Below, piece by piece: positions 1 to 7,818 of a DNA stretch of 64,000 nucleotides. The notes below the pieces were generated by a model. The model was given only the letters and a program-made list of their open reading frames with translations. It ran no database searches and had not been told where the DNA came from. The stretch is from JASGIT01 sp047601665 (GTDB lineage Bacteria; Pseudomonadota; Gammaproteobacteria; Burkholderiales; Burkholderiaceae_C), in NCBI GenBank assembly GCA_047601665.1, contig JASGIT010000001.1, positions 248,001-312,000 on the forward strand. Reading direction: 5' to 3'. The position numbers and the translations under genes are program-made. Numbering within the stretch: the stretch's first letter is position 1; every line of letters starts with the position of its first letter.

Positions 1-312
1 TGGGATGGCATCTGGAGCCGGCCGGGGCTGGACCGGCGCACCCGCCGCATCATGGTGCTGGCCACCACCGCCGCCATGGGGCGCTGGGAGGAGTTCGAGC
101 TGCACGTCCGCACCGGGCTGCTGGCCGACCCGGGCGACCCGCAGGCCGCGCCGCTGGACGTGGACACCATCAAGGAGGTGCTGCTGCAGACCGCCGTCTA
201 CGCCGGCGTGCCCGCGGGCAACACCGGCATGGCCATCGCCCTGAAGGTGCTGCGGGAGCTGGGCCGCACCCCGCCGCCCGTCGCCTTCCACCCCGGCAGG
301 GAGGCCGCATGA
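1..312 (+). CDS. pcaC: 4-carboxymuconolactone decarboxylase, C-terminal part
   Basis: Partial gene whose 5' end lies outside the window; the frame is open from base 1 and stops with TGA at 310-312. The visible 103 residues contain the conserved decarboxylase segment with LDRRTRR, a long helix and EFELHVR, as in PcaC. The enzyme converts gamma-carboxymuconolactone to beta-ketoadipate enol-lactone in the protocatechuate branch of the beta-ketoadipate pathway. The next gene is pcaD, the following step, which supports the call. Seen: the motif run and the neighbour. Inferred: function. Related AhpD-like CMD proteins are possible but less likely in this context. Confidence 0.85.
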   Translation, partial: WDGIWSRPGLDRRTRRIMVLATTAAMGRWEEFELHVRTGLLADPGDPQAAPLDVDTIKEVLLQTAVYAGVPAGNTGMAIALKVLRELGRTPPPVAFHPGREAA

Positions 313-315
313 CGT

Positions 316-590
316 CTAGGGTGTGTCATCAATCAATTCCCCCACGCGCTGGCCCCGCAATGCGGATGGATGCGCGAAGCGGGGCGCAGCCAATAGCCGT
401 AGCTATTGGCAAGCCACGCGACAAAGCAGACGCCGCATTGCGGGGCCAGCCCGGAGGGAAGGTCATGCGGGCGGTACATTGCGTCGTTGCGGCTCGCTTG
501 TGTAGCAGAGCTACACGGCACTCACCGCGCCTAGCACTGCACCGCCCGCATGACCTTCGCGTGGAGGAATTGATTGATGACACACCCTAG
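316..590. mobile_element. MITE-like non-coding element with 25 bp perfect terminal inverted repeats
   Basis: The ends are perfect inverted repeats of 25 bp (316-340 and 566-590), each beginning CTAGGGTGTGTCATC at its outer edge, extending to about 33 bp with one mismatch. The inside is packed with further inverted repeats: 348-365 with 433-450, 389-397 with 402-410, 459-475 with 541-557, and 500-506 with 510-516. No plausible protein is encoded. The outer CTAG is self-complementary, so the target duplication could be CTAG or TA, as in IS5-type elements; that family link is an inference. It sits between pcaC and pcaD, and its right end carries the pcaD ribosome binding site and start codon. 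Confidence 0.8.
563..567 (+). promoter_or_regulatory. Ribosome binding site of pcaD, inside the mobile element
   Basis: GGAGG lies nine bases before the ATG at 577. Both the site and the start codon are within the right end of the MITE-like element, so the insertion has rebuilt the translation start of pcaD. Confidence 0.6.
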
Positions 591-1368
591 CCAGCACCCC
601 GAAGCCCGGCTGCATTCCGTGGTCGAGGGCCAGGGCCCGCTGGTGGTGCTCAGCCATGCGCTGGGCTGCGATCTGCACATGTGGGACGAAGTGGCGGCCC
701 TGCTGCGCCGGCATTACACCGTCGCCCGCTACGACCACCGCGGCCATGGCCGCTCCCCGGGCGGCGATACCCCCTTCTCGATGGATGACCTGGCGCACGA
801 TGCCGCGGCCCTCATCGCCCGCCTCGGCCTGGGGCCGGCGCACTTCGTCGGTGTCTCCATGGGCGGCATGGCCGCGCAGGCGCTGGCGGCGCTGCACCCG
901 GCGCAGTTGCGCTCCATCGTCGTCGCGCACTCCGCCAGCCACTATGGCGCCGAGGCCCGCGCGGGCTGGCAGGCGCGCATCGAGACCGTGCGCACCCGGG
1001 GCATGGAGGCAATCGCCGACGGCGCACTGCAGCGCTGGTTGGGCGCGGCCTATGCCGCCGCCCATCCGCAGCGCGTGGCCGCGCTGCGCGGCACCCTGGT
1101 GCGCACCGCGCCGCTGCCCTACATGCACGCCTGCGCGGCCGTGGCCGGCATCGCGCTGCACGAGCGCAATGGCCGCATCCGCTGCCCCAGCCTGGTGATC
1201 GCCGGACGGCGCGACGAGGCGACGCCGCCGGCGCTGTCCGAGGCCATCGCGGCGCAGATTCCCGGCGCCCGGCTGGCCACCATCGACACGGCCCACCTCG
1301 GCTGCGTGGAGCAGCCCCAGGCATTTGCCGAGGCGGTGCAGGAGTTTCTGGGCCGCCAGCCTGCCTGA
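577..1368 (+). CDS. pcaD: 3-oxoadipate enol-lactonase
   Basis: An alpha/beta hydrolase of 263 residues that hydrolyses beta-ketoadipate enol-lactone to beta-ketoadipate in the cytoplasm. The catalytic triad is visible: Ser94 in GVSMGG, Asp213 in GRRDEATP and His240 in TAHLG. Length and motifs match PcaD/CatD. ATG 577 is chosen because it is preceded by GGAGG at 563-567; a TTG one codon earlier is less likely. The first five codons derive from the end of the MITE-like element, so the native N-terminus may have been replaced. pcaC lies directly upstream of the element, indicating an originally contiguous operon. Confidence 0.85.
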   Translation: MTHPSQHPEARLHSVVEGQGPLVVLSHALGCDLHMWDEVAALLRRHYTVARYDHRGHGRSPGGDTPFSMDDLAHDAAALIARLGLGPAHFVGVSMGGMAAQALAALHPAQLRSIVVAHSASHYGAEARAGWQARIETVRTRGMEAIADGALQRWLGAAYAAAHPQRVAALRGTLVRTAPLPYMHACAAVAGIALHERNGRIRCPSLVIAGRRDEATPPALSEAIAAQIPGARLATIDTAHLGCVEQPQAFAEAVQEFLGRQPA

Positions 1369-1491
1369 AGCGATATCACAAAAATCCGCTGGCAGCGGAT
1401 GCGGCGGATGCGGGCTTTTTCGCCATCAAGACCAACCGCATCACCGTCCACTGAGCGCCTGGCCGGGCATCGCGCCCGGACATTCCATAAA

Positions 1492-1507
1492 CTGTATATT
1501 TATACAG
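1492..1507. promoter_or_regulatory. LexA (SOS) box
   Basis: CTGTATATTTATACAG is a perfect CTGT-N8-ACAG palindrome, with the symmetry extending one or two bases outward. It ends two bases before the ATG of the radical SAM gene at 1510. LexA bound here would cover the start site of transcription and translation of the following repair-type pair. There is no room for a ribosome binding site between box and ATG, so the message may be leaderless or nearly so. Confidence 0.85.
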
Positions 1508-1509
1508 TT

Positions 1510-2829
1510 ATGGAATTGCAACGCAAACTTTTCATCCTCGCCGACGCCGCCAAGTACGACGCCAGCTGCGCCTCCAGCGGCTCGCAGCGGCGCGACTCGC
1601 TGGACGGCCGGGGGCTGGGCTCGGTCATGGGCGCGGGCATCTGCCACAGCTACGCGCCGGACGGGCGCTGCATCTCGCTGCTCAAGATCCTGCTGACCAA
1701 TTTCTGCATCTTCGACTGCCGCTACTGCATCAGCCGCAAAAGCTCGAACGTGCAGCGCGCGCGCTTCACGGTGGACGAGGTGGTGCAGCTCACGCTGGAC
1801 TTCTACCGGCGCAACTGCATCGAGGGGCTGTTCCTCTCCAGCGGCATCATCCGCTCCAGCGACTACACGATGGAGCAGCTGGTCGAGGTCGCGCGCCGCC
1901 TGCGCGAGGAGCACGATTTCCGCGGCTACATCCATCTCAAGACCATTCCCGACGCGGCGCCCGAGCTGCTGGCGCTCGCGGGCCGCCATGCGGACCGGCT
2001 GAGCATCAACGTGGAGCTGCCCACGGCCAGCGGCCTGGCCCAACTGGCGCCGGAAAAGGACGGCCAGCGCATTCGCGCCGCCATGCAGCGCGTGGACGGG
2101 CACGTGCAAGCCTGGCGCGCGGCCGTGCGCGAGCAGCGCCAGGCGCAGTCGCTGCCCGGCGCGCCCGCGCAGCGCGCCGCCGCGCCGCGCTTTGCGCCCG
2201 GCGGGCAGAGCACGCAGATGATCGTCGGCGCCGACCGCGCCTCGGACACCGACATCCTGCAGTCGAGCCACGCTCTGTACGCCGGCTATGGCCTGCGGCG
2301 CGTCTACTACTCGGCGTTCAGCCCCATTCCGGACGCCTCGCGCGACTTGCCGCCGCAAGCGCCGCCGCTGCTGCGCGAGCACCGGCTCTACCAGGCCGAC
2401 TGGCTGATGCGCTTCTACGGCTTCGAGGCGCGGGAGATCGCCGCCGGCGCGCGCCAGGGCATGCTCGACCTGGAGATCGACCCCAAGCTCGCCTGGGCGC
2501 TGGCCCACCGCCAGCACTTTCCGGTGGACGCCAACCGCGCGCCGCGCAGCCTGCTGCTGCGCGTGCCGGGCCTGGGCGCGCACACGGTGGACCGGCTGCT
2601 GGCGGCGCGGCGCGTACGCCGCTTGCGCCTGGACGACCTGCTGCGGCTGCGCGCGCCGGTGCACAAGGCGCTGCCGTTTCTGCTGATCGACGGCCACCGG
2701 CCCGCGCTGGGCGAGATGGACTCCGCCGCGCTGCGCCGGCAGCTGATCGCGCAGTCGCGCAATGGCCCGGCCCAGGCACGCCACAGCGGCATGCGCAGCG
2801 CCAGCCCGGCGCAGGCCAGCCTGTTCTAG
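1510..2829 (+). CDS. Putative DNA modification/repair radical SAM protein (TIGR03916-like)
   Basis: A 439-residue radical SAM protein of the family that travels with DUF4130/uracil-DNA-glycosylase-like proteins. The N-terminus (KLFILADAAKYDASC) is typical of the family and fixes the start at ATG 1510. The 4Fe-4S cysteines are Cys66, Cys70 and Cys73 (CIFDCRYC). Near residues 345-375 a helix-hairpin-helix-like stretch (VPGLGAHTVDRLL) suggests DNA contact. The following gene starts eight bases downstream and is the usual partner. A perfect LexA box abuts the start, so expression is probably part of the SOS response. The reaction is unknown; a role in handling damaged or modified DNA is inferred. 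Confidence 0.8.
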   Translation: MELQRKLFILADAAKYDASCASSGSQRRDSLDGRGLGSVMGAGICHSYAPDGRCISLLKILLTNFCIFDCRYCISRKSSNVQRARFTVDEVVQLTLDFYRRNCIEGLFLSSGIIRSSDYTMEQLVEVARRLREEHDFRGYIHLKTIPDAAPELLALAGRHADRLSINVELPTASGLAQLAPEKDGQRIRAAMQRVDGHVQAWRAAVREQRQAQSLPGAPAQRAAAPRFAPGGQSTQMIVGADRASDTDILQSSHALYAGYGLRRVYYSAFSPIPDASRDLPPQAPPLLREHRLYQADWLMRFYGFEAREIAAGARQGMLDLEIDPKLAWALAHRQHFPVDANRAPRSLLLRVPGLGAHTVDRLLAARRVRRLRLDDLLRLRAPVHKALPFLLIDGHRPALGEMDSAALRRQLIAQSRNGPAQARHSGMRSASPAQASLF

Positions 2830-2837
2830 AGCGTGTC

Positions 2838-3677
2838 ATGCACGAGCAGGAGCTGATGCTGGAGCTTGACGGCCCCGACGACTGGCCCGGCTTTCGCGCG
2901 GCCTGCCGGGCGCTGCTGGCCCATGGGGCCGACCCCGCCGCGGTGCGCTGGCGCTGGCCGGCGATGGAGGGCGCGCAGGACCTCGGCGCGGGGCCGGATC
3001 TGTTTGCCGGCGGCCCCGCTCCCGCGCTGCCGGCGGCGATGCTGGCCACGCTGGCCGGCCCTGGCGCGGCGGGGCTGGCGCTGTCCCAGGCGCAGCTGTC
3101 CACGCTGCGCCAAGCCTGCCTGCACCGCGCGGCCGGGCGCTTCGAGCTGTGCCACCGCTGGCTGGCGCGCGCGCAGGCCCGGCCGGCGCTGCGCCTCGAT
3201 GCGCTGGACGAGGACTGGCGCGCCATCGAGGCGCTGGCCCGGCCCGTCGCGCGCGAAATCCACAAGATGCACGCCTTCGTGCGCTTTCGCGCCACGCAGC
3301 GGCCCGGCGCGCCGGACCTGCACATCGCCTGGTTCGAGCCGGAGCACCACATCGTGCGCGCGGCCGCGCCGTTCTTTCGCAAGCGCTTTGCCAACATGCA
3401 CTGGGCCATCCTGACGCCCGCCTGCAGCGCCCACTGGGACGGCGCGGCGCTGCGCTTTGGCGCGGGCGCGCGACGCTGCGACGCGCCGCCGGCCGATGCG
3501 GGCGAGGCGCTGTGGCTGACCTATTACGCCAGCACCTTCAACCCCGCGCGCCTCAAGGAGCAAGCCATGCTGCGCGAGATGCCGCGCCGCTACTGGCGCA
3601 ACCTGCCCGAAGCCACGCTCATTTCCACGCTGGTGCAGCAGGCCCGCGCCCGCGCAGGACGCATGCTGGAGCAGTGA
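2838..3677 (+). CDS. DUF4130 (TIGR03915) protein, partner of the radical SAM protein
   Basis: A 279-residue protein of the DUF4130 type, always found beside the radical SAM family upstream. The core with REIHKMHAFVRFR, LHIAWFEPEHHI and FFRKRFANMHWAILTP (about residues 138-195) is characteristic. In many proteobacteria this domain is fused to a C-terminal uracil-DNA-glycosylase-like (UdgX) domain; here the protein ends after the DUF4130 part and no such domain follows in any frame before purL. It is co-transcribed with the gene before it (8 bp gap) and so should share its LexA control. The biochemical role is unknown. Confidence 0.75.
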   Translation: MHEQELMLELDGPDDWPGFRAACRALLAHGADPAAVRWRWPAMEGAQDLGAGPDLFAGGPAPALPAAMLATLAGPGAAGLALSQAQLSTLRQACLHRAAGRFELCHRWLARAQARPALRLDALDEDWRAIEALARPVAREIHKMHAFVRFRATQRPGAPDLHIAWFEPEHHIVRAAAPFFRKRFANMHWAILTPACSAHWDGAALRFGAGARRCDAPPADAGEALWLTYYASTFNPARLKEQAMLREMPRRYWRNLPEATLISTLVQQARARAGRMLEQ

Positions 3678-3691
3678 CGGGAAACGACAAG

Positions 3692-3705
3692 GGCCCCGCA
3701 GGGCC
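3692..3705. terminator. Small GC hairpin between convergent genes
   Basis: GGCCC-CGCA-GGGCC lies between the DUF4130 gene and the end of purL, inside a weaker outer GACA/TGTC pairing. There is no clear T-tract, so termination is only a guess. Confidence 0.25.
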
Positions 3706-3725
3706 TGGGTGTCGAAGAAGCCGGA

Positions 3726-6700
3726 TCACCCCAGCCACTTGCGCGCATTGCGCCACACGCGCATCCAGGGGCTGAATGCGGACTTGTCGCCCGAAGTCCA
3801 GCTCATCTGGATATTGCGGAACACACGCTCGGGGTGCGGCATCATGGCCGTGAAGCGGCCATCCGCCGTGGTCACCGCCGTCAGGCCGCCCGCGCTGCCG
3901 TTGGGGTTGAACGGGTACTGCTCCGTCGGCTGGCCGTGGTTGTCTACGTAGCGCATGGCCTTGACCACCTGGTCCGCATTGCCCCGGAAGCGGAAGTTGG
4001 CATAGCCCTCGCCGTGCGCCACGGCGATCGGCAGGCGTGAGCCGGCCATGCCCTGCAGGAAGAGGCTCGGCGACTCCAGCACCTCGACCATGCTTAGGCG
4101 CGCCTCGAAGCGGTTGCTCTGGTTCTGCGTGAAGCGCGGCCAGTGCTGCGCGCCGGGGATGATGTCGGCCAGCTCGGCGAACATCTGGCAGCCGTTGCAC
4201 ACGCCCAGGCCGAAGGTGTCGGCGCGACCAAAGAATTGCTGGAACTGCTCGGACAGCCGCTCGTTGAAGGTGATGGAGCGCGCCCAGCCGATGCCCGCGC
4301 CCAGCGTGTCGCCGTAGCTGAAGCCGCCGCAGGCCACCACGCCCGCGAAGTCCTGGAGCCGGGCGCGGCCCGCCTGCAGGTCGGTCATGTGCACGTCCAC
4401 GGCCTCGAAACCGGCTTCGGTGAACGCATAGGCCATTTCGACGTGCGAGTTCACGCCCTGCTCGCGCAGCACGGCCACGCGGGGCTTGGCTTGCAGATTC
4501 ACGAACGGAGCAGCCACGTTGTCCTGCGGGTCGAACGTGAGGTGCACGTGCAGACCAGGGTCGGCAGGCTCGCCCGCGGCGGCGTGTTCGCTGTCAGCGC
4601 AGGCGGGGTTGTCGCGCTGCTGGGCGATCTTCCAGCTCACGGCGTCCCAGACCTGGTGCAGGTCGGACAGGCTCGCGCCGAAGACCTTCTTCGCGTCGCG
4701 CCAGACTTGCAGTTCGCCCTTGCCCACGTCCATGCCGCTGGCCTGCGGGCGCGTGGTGCCGACGAAGTGGCTGCAGGCGGCGAGGCCGTGCTCGCGCAGG
4801 GTCTGCATGACGGCGTTGCGCTCGCTGGTGCGCACCTGCAGCACCACGCCGAGTTCTTCGTTGAACAGCGCGCGCAGCGTCATCTCCTCGCGGCGGCCGC
4901 TGACCTGCTGCGCCCAGTTCTTGGCGTCGCCCGATTCCATGCGGCTGTCGCTGATGCCGTCGCCCTCGGTGACCAGCATGTCCACGTTCAGCGCCACGCC
5001 CACGTGGCCCGCGAAGGCCATCTCGGCCGCCGTGGCCAGCAGGCCGCCGTCGCCCTTGTCGTGGTAGGCCAGGATGCGGCCCTGTGCACGCAGCGCGTTG
5101 ACGGCATCGACCAGCGCGATCAGGTCCCGGGCGTTGTCGAGGTCGGGCGTTTCGTTGCCGCTCTGGCCCAGCACCTGGCCCAGGATGGAGCCGCCCATGC
5201 GCATCCGGCCCCGGCCCAGGTCGATCAGCACCAGCGTGGTGGCCTCCAGCTCGGCGTCGAGTTGCGGCGTGAGCGTGCCGCGCACGTCGGCGATGCTGGC
5301 GAACGCGGTGATGACGAGGCTGACCGGCGAGGTGACTTTCTTGACGGCGCCGTTCTCGGACCACTGCGTGCGCATCGAAAGCGAGTCCTTGCCCACGGGG
5401 ATGGAGATGCCCAACTGCGGGCACAGCTCCATGCCCACGGCCTTGACGGTTTCGTACAGCGCCGCGTCTTCGCCCGGTTCGCCGCAGGCGGCCATCCAGT
5501 TGGCGGAGAGCTTGACGCGCGGCAATTCGATGGGCGCGGCCAGCAGATTGGTCAGCGCCTCGGCCACCGCCATGCGGCCCGAGGCGGGGGCGTTGATGGC
5601 GGCCAGCGGCGTGCGCTCGCCCATCGCCATCGCCTCGCCCGCAAAGCCGCGGTAGTCGGCCAGCGTGACGGCCACGTCGGCCACGGGCACCTGCCAGGGG
5701 CCGACCATCTGGTCGCGGTGCGTGAGGCCGCCCACGGCGCGGTCGCCGATGGTGATGAGGAAGCGCTTGGACGCCACGGTCGGGTGCGCCAGCACCTCGA
5801 TGACGGCTTTTTCGAGCGGCACGCCGTCCAGGTTCATCGCGGGCAGCGCGCGTGTGACGCTTGTCACGTCGCGGTGCATCTTGGGCGGCTTGCCGAGCAG
5901 CACGTCCATCGGCATGTTGACGGGGTATTTCTGGTCGCCAGACGCCACCGCCGTGTCTTCCAGCACCAGTTGGCGTTCTTCGGTCGCCGTGCCGATCACG
6001 GCGAACGGGCAGCGCTCGCGCTCGCAGAACGCGGTGAACTGCGCGAGCGACTCGGGCGCGATCGCCAGCACATAGCGCTCTTGGCTTTCGTTCGACCAGA
6101 TTTCCTTGGGCGCGAGGCCCGATTCCTCCAGCTGGACGGCGCGCAGGTCGAAGCGCGCGCCCCGGCCCGCGTCGTTGGTCAGTTCCGGGAAGGCGTTCGA
6201 CAGGCCGCCCGCGCCCACGTCGTGGATGGCCAGGATGGGGTTGTCCGCGCCCTGCGCCCAGCAGTGGTTGATGACCTCCTGTGCGCGGCGCTCGATCTCG
6301 GGGTTGCCGCGCTGCACGGAGTCGAAATCGAGTTCCGCCGCGTTCGTGCCCGTGGCCATCGAACTGGCCGCGCCGCCGCCCATGCCGATGCGCATACCGG
6401 GGCCACCCAGTTGGATGAGCAGCGTGCCGGCGGGGAATGCGATCTTCTTCGTCAGTTCGGCATCGATCACGCCCAGGCCGCCCGCGATCATGATGGGCTT
6501 GTGGTAGCCGCGCATCACGTCGCCGACCTGCTGCTCGTATTCGCGGAAGTAGCCGGCCAGGTTGGGGCGGCCAAACTCGTTGTTGAACGCCGCGCCGCCC
6601 AGCGGGCCTTCGATCATGATCTGCAGCGGACTGGCGATGTGCCCGGGCTTGCCGAACTCGCCGCCCCAGAGCTTGGAGACGGTGAAGCCCGTCAGCCCCG

Positions 6701-7745
6701 CCTTGGGCTTGGAGCCGCGGCCCGTGGCGCCTTCGTCACGGATTTCGCCGCCCGCGCCGGTCGACGCGCCCGGGAAGGGCGAGATCGCCGTGGGGTGGTT
6801 GTGCGTTTCCACCTTCATCAGCACGTGGTGGGTTGCGCTACTCTTTTGGTAGCTGCTAGCGCTCACCCCTTCTGGGCTGGAGGCCATTTTGGCTACAAAC
6901 CGCTCGACCGCATGCCCTTCCATGATCGAGGCGTTGTCCGCATAGGCCACGATGGTGTGCCGGGGCGAGACGGCTTCGGTGTTGCGGATCATGCCGAACA
7001 GCGATTTGTCCTGCGCCACGCCGTCGATGGTGAACTGGGCGTTGAAGATCTTGTGGCGGCAGTGTTCGCTGTTGGCCTGGGCGAACATCATCAGTTCCAC
7101 ATCGGTGGGGTTGCGCTTCAAACTGTTGAAGGCGCTGACCAGGTAGTCGATCTCGTCGTCGGCCAGCGCCAGGCCCCATTGCTTGTTGGCAGCCTCCAGC
7201 GCGGCGCGGCCTCCGCCCAGCACATCAACGAACTCCATCGGCTGGGCCTGCAGCGCGGAGAACAACTGCTGCGCCTCCTCGCGCGTCGCAAACACCGATT
7301 CGGTCATGCGGTCGTGCAGCAGCGCGGCGATCTGGCCGCGCTGCTCCGCGCTCAATGCGGGCTGGCCGCCCAGCAAGCCCGATTTCAGTCCGATGCGGTA
7401 TTCGGTGATGCGCTCCACGCGGAACACCTCCAGGCCGCAGTTGCGCGCGATGTCCGTGGCCTTGGACGCCCAGGGCGACACCGTGCCCAGGCGCGGGGTG
7501 ACCACCAGCGCCGCGCCGCCCTCATCGCCCGTGCCGCCTTCATAGGGTTCGCCATAGGTCAGCAGCGCGGCCAGTTGCGCGCGCTGCGCGGCGGCGGGCT
7601 CGGCCCCGGTCGCCACCAGGTGCACGTAGCGCGCGCTGATGCCGGTGATCTTGGGGTGGATGGCCGCGAGGGCGCTGTGGAGTTGCCGGGCGCGGAAGGG
7701 GCTGAGGGCATTGCCCCCGTCAAGCGAAATCAGATGCAAGGTCAC
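3726..7745 (-). CDS. purL: Phosphoribosylformylglycinamidine synthase
   Basis: A large single-chain FGAM synthase of 1339 residues, near the usual ~1300 of proteobacterial PurL. It makes FGAM from FGAR, ATP and glutamine in purine synthesis. Visible are the conserved MKVETHNHPTAISPFPGAST segment, the AIR-synthase-like halves, and a C-terminal glutamine amidotransferase with nucleophile Cys in GVCNGCQ and the His/Glu pair in PHPERV. The GTG at 7745 is chosen because the family start V-T-L-H-L follows it and because an earlier start would run into the divergent map promoter. A copy of the dispersed repeat (6839-6902) lies in frame just before the THNHPTAI motif, adding about 20 residues (SSPEGVSASSYQKSS region). 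Confidence 0.95.
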   Translation of the reverse strand: MTLHLISLDGGNALSPFRARQLHSALAAIHPKITGISARYVHLVATGAEPAAAQRAQLAALLTYGEPYEGGTGDEGGAALVVTPRLGTVSPWASKATDIARNCGLEVFRVERITEYRIGLKSGLLGGQPALSAEQRGQIAALLHDRMTESVFATREEAQQLFSALQAQPMEFVDVLGGGRAALEAANKQWGLALADDEIDYLVSAFNSLKRNPTDVELMMFAQANSEHCRHKIFNAQFTIDGVAQDKSLFGMIRNTEAVSPRHTIVAYADNASIMEGHAVERFVAKMASSPEGVSASSYQKSSATHHVLMKVETHNHPTAISPFPGASTGAGGEIRDEGATGRGSKPKAGLTGFTVSKLWGGEFGKPGHIASPLQIMIEGPLGGAAFNNEFGRPNLAGYFREYEQQVGDVMRGYHKPIMIAGGLGVIDAELTKKIAFPAGTLLIQLGGPGMRIGMGGGAASSMATGTNAAELDFDSVQRGNPEIERRAQEVINHCWAQGADNPILAIHDVGAGGLSNAFPELTNDAGRGARFDLRAVQLEESGLAPKEIWSNESQERYVLAIAPESLAQFTAFCERERCPFAVIGTATEERQLVLEDTAVASGDQKYPVNMPMDVLLGKPPKMHRDVTSVTRALPAMNLDGVPLEKAVIEVLAHPTVASKRFLITIGDRAVGGLTHRDQMVGPWQVPVADVAVTLADYRGFAGEAMAMGERTPLAAINAPASGRMAVAEALTNLLAAPIELPRVKLSANWMAACGEPGEDAALYETVKAVGMELCPQLGISIPVGKDSLSMRTQWSENGAVKKVTSPVSLVITAFASIADVRGTLTPQLDAELEATTLVLIDLGRGRMRMGGSILGQVLGQSGNETPDLDNARDLIALVDAVNALRAQGRILAYHDKGDGGLLATAAEMAFAGHVGVALNVDMLVTEGDGISDSRMESGDAKNWAQQVSGRREEMTLRALFNEELGVVLQVRTSERNAVMQTLREHGLAACSHFVGTTRPQASGMDVGKGELQVWRDAKKVFGASLSDLHQVWDAVSWKIAQQRDNPACADSEHAAAGEPADPGLHVHLTFDPQDNVAAPFVNLQAKPRVAVLREQGVNSHVEMAYAFTEAGFEAVDVHMTDLQAGRARLQDFAGVVACGGFSYGDTLGAGIGWARSITFNERLSEQFQQFFGRADTFGLGVCNGCQMFAELADIIPGAQHWPRFTQNQSNRFEARLSMVEVLESPSLFLQGMAGSRLPIAVAHGEGYANFRFRGNADQVVKAMRYVDNHGQPTEQYPFNPNGSAGGLTAVTTADGRFTAMMPHPERVFRNIQMSWTSGDKSAFSPWMRVWRNARKWLG
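6839..6902 (+). repeat. Dispersed repeat copy 1, in frame inside purL
   Basis: It contains AGCTGCTAGCGCT, then GGGCTGGAGGCC, then TTTTGGCTACAAA, the same layout as the intergenic copies at 34968, 47162 and 56950. Here it is translated as part of PurL on the opposite strand without breaking the frame. Confidence 0.7.
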
Positions 7746-7804
7746 GGTAGCGGCCTGTAGTGGGGTGGCGGTAGGCGGAACCCGCGATTTTACGAGGGCA
7801 ATGG

Positions 7805-7818
7805 GATAATCCCGCCCC
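7805..7818 (+). promoter_or_regulatory. Extended -10 element giving a leaderless map message
   Basis: GATAAT at 7805-7810 lies eight bases before the ATG of map, so transcription would begin at or next to the start codon. The string GGATAATCCCGCCCCATG recurs almost identically before the gene at 62626. No good -35 is seen. Confidence 0.45.

Noticed and set aside
1384..1420. Hairpin ATCCGC-TGGCA-GCGGAT after pcaD followed later by a T-run
   Set aside because: The T-run is 16 bases beyond the six-base-pair stem, and on the opposite strand no gene needs it; not a convincing terminator.
2830..2842. TAGAGCGTGTCATG, similar to the MITE end
   Set aside because: Only a partial match to the element end and it sits in a normal intergenic start region; chance similarity.
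4143..7760. Open frame of 1205 codons on the plus strand opposite purL
   Set aside because: It is antisense to a well-conserved gene, its product is His/Arg/Gly/Ala-rich with no family features, and such frames are expected in high-GC DNA.
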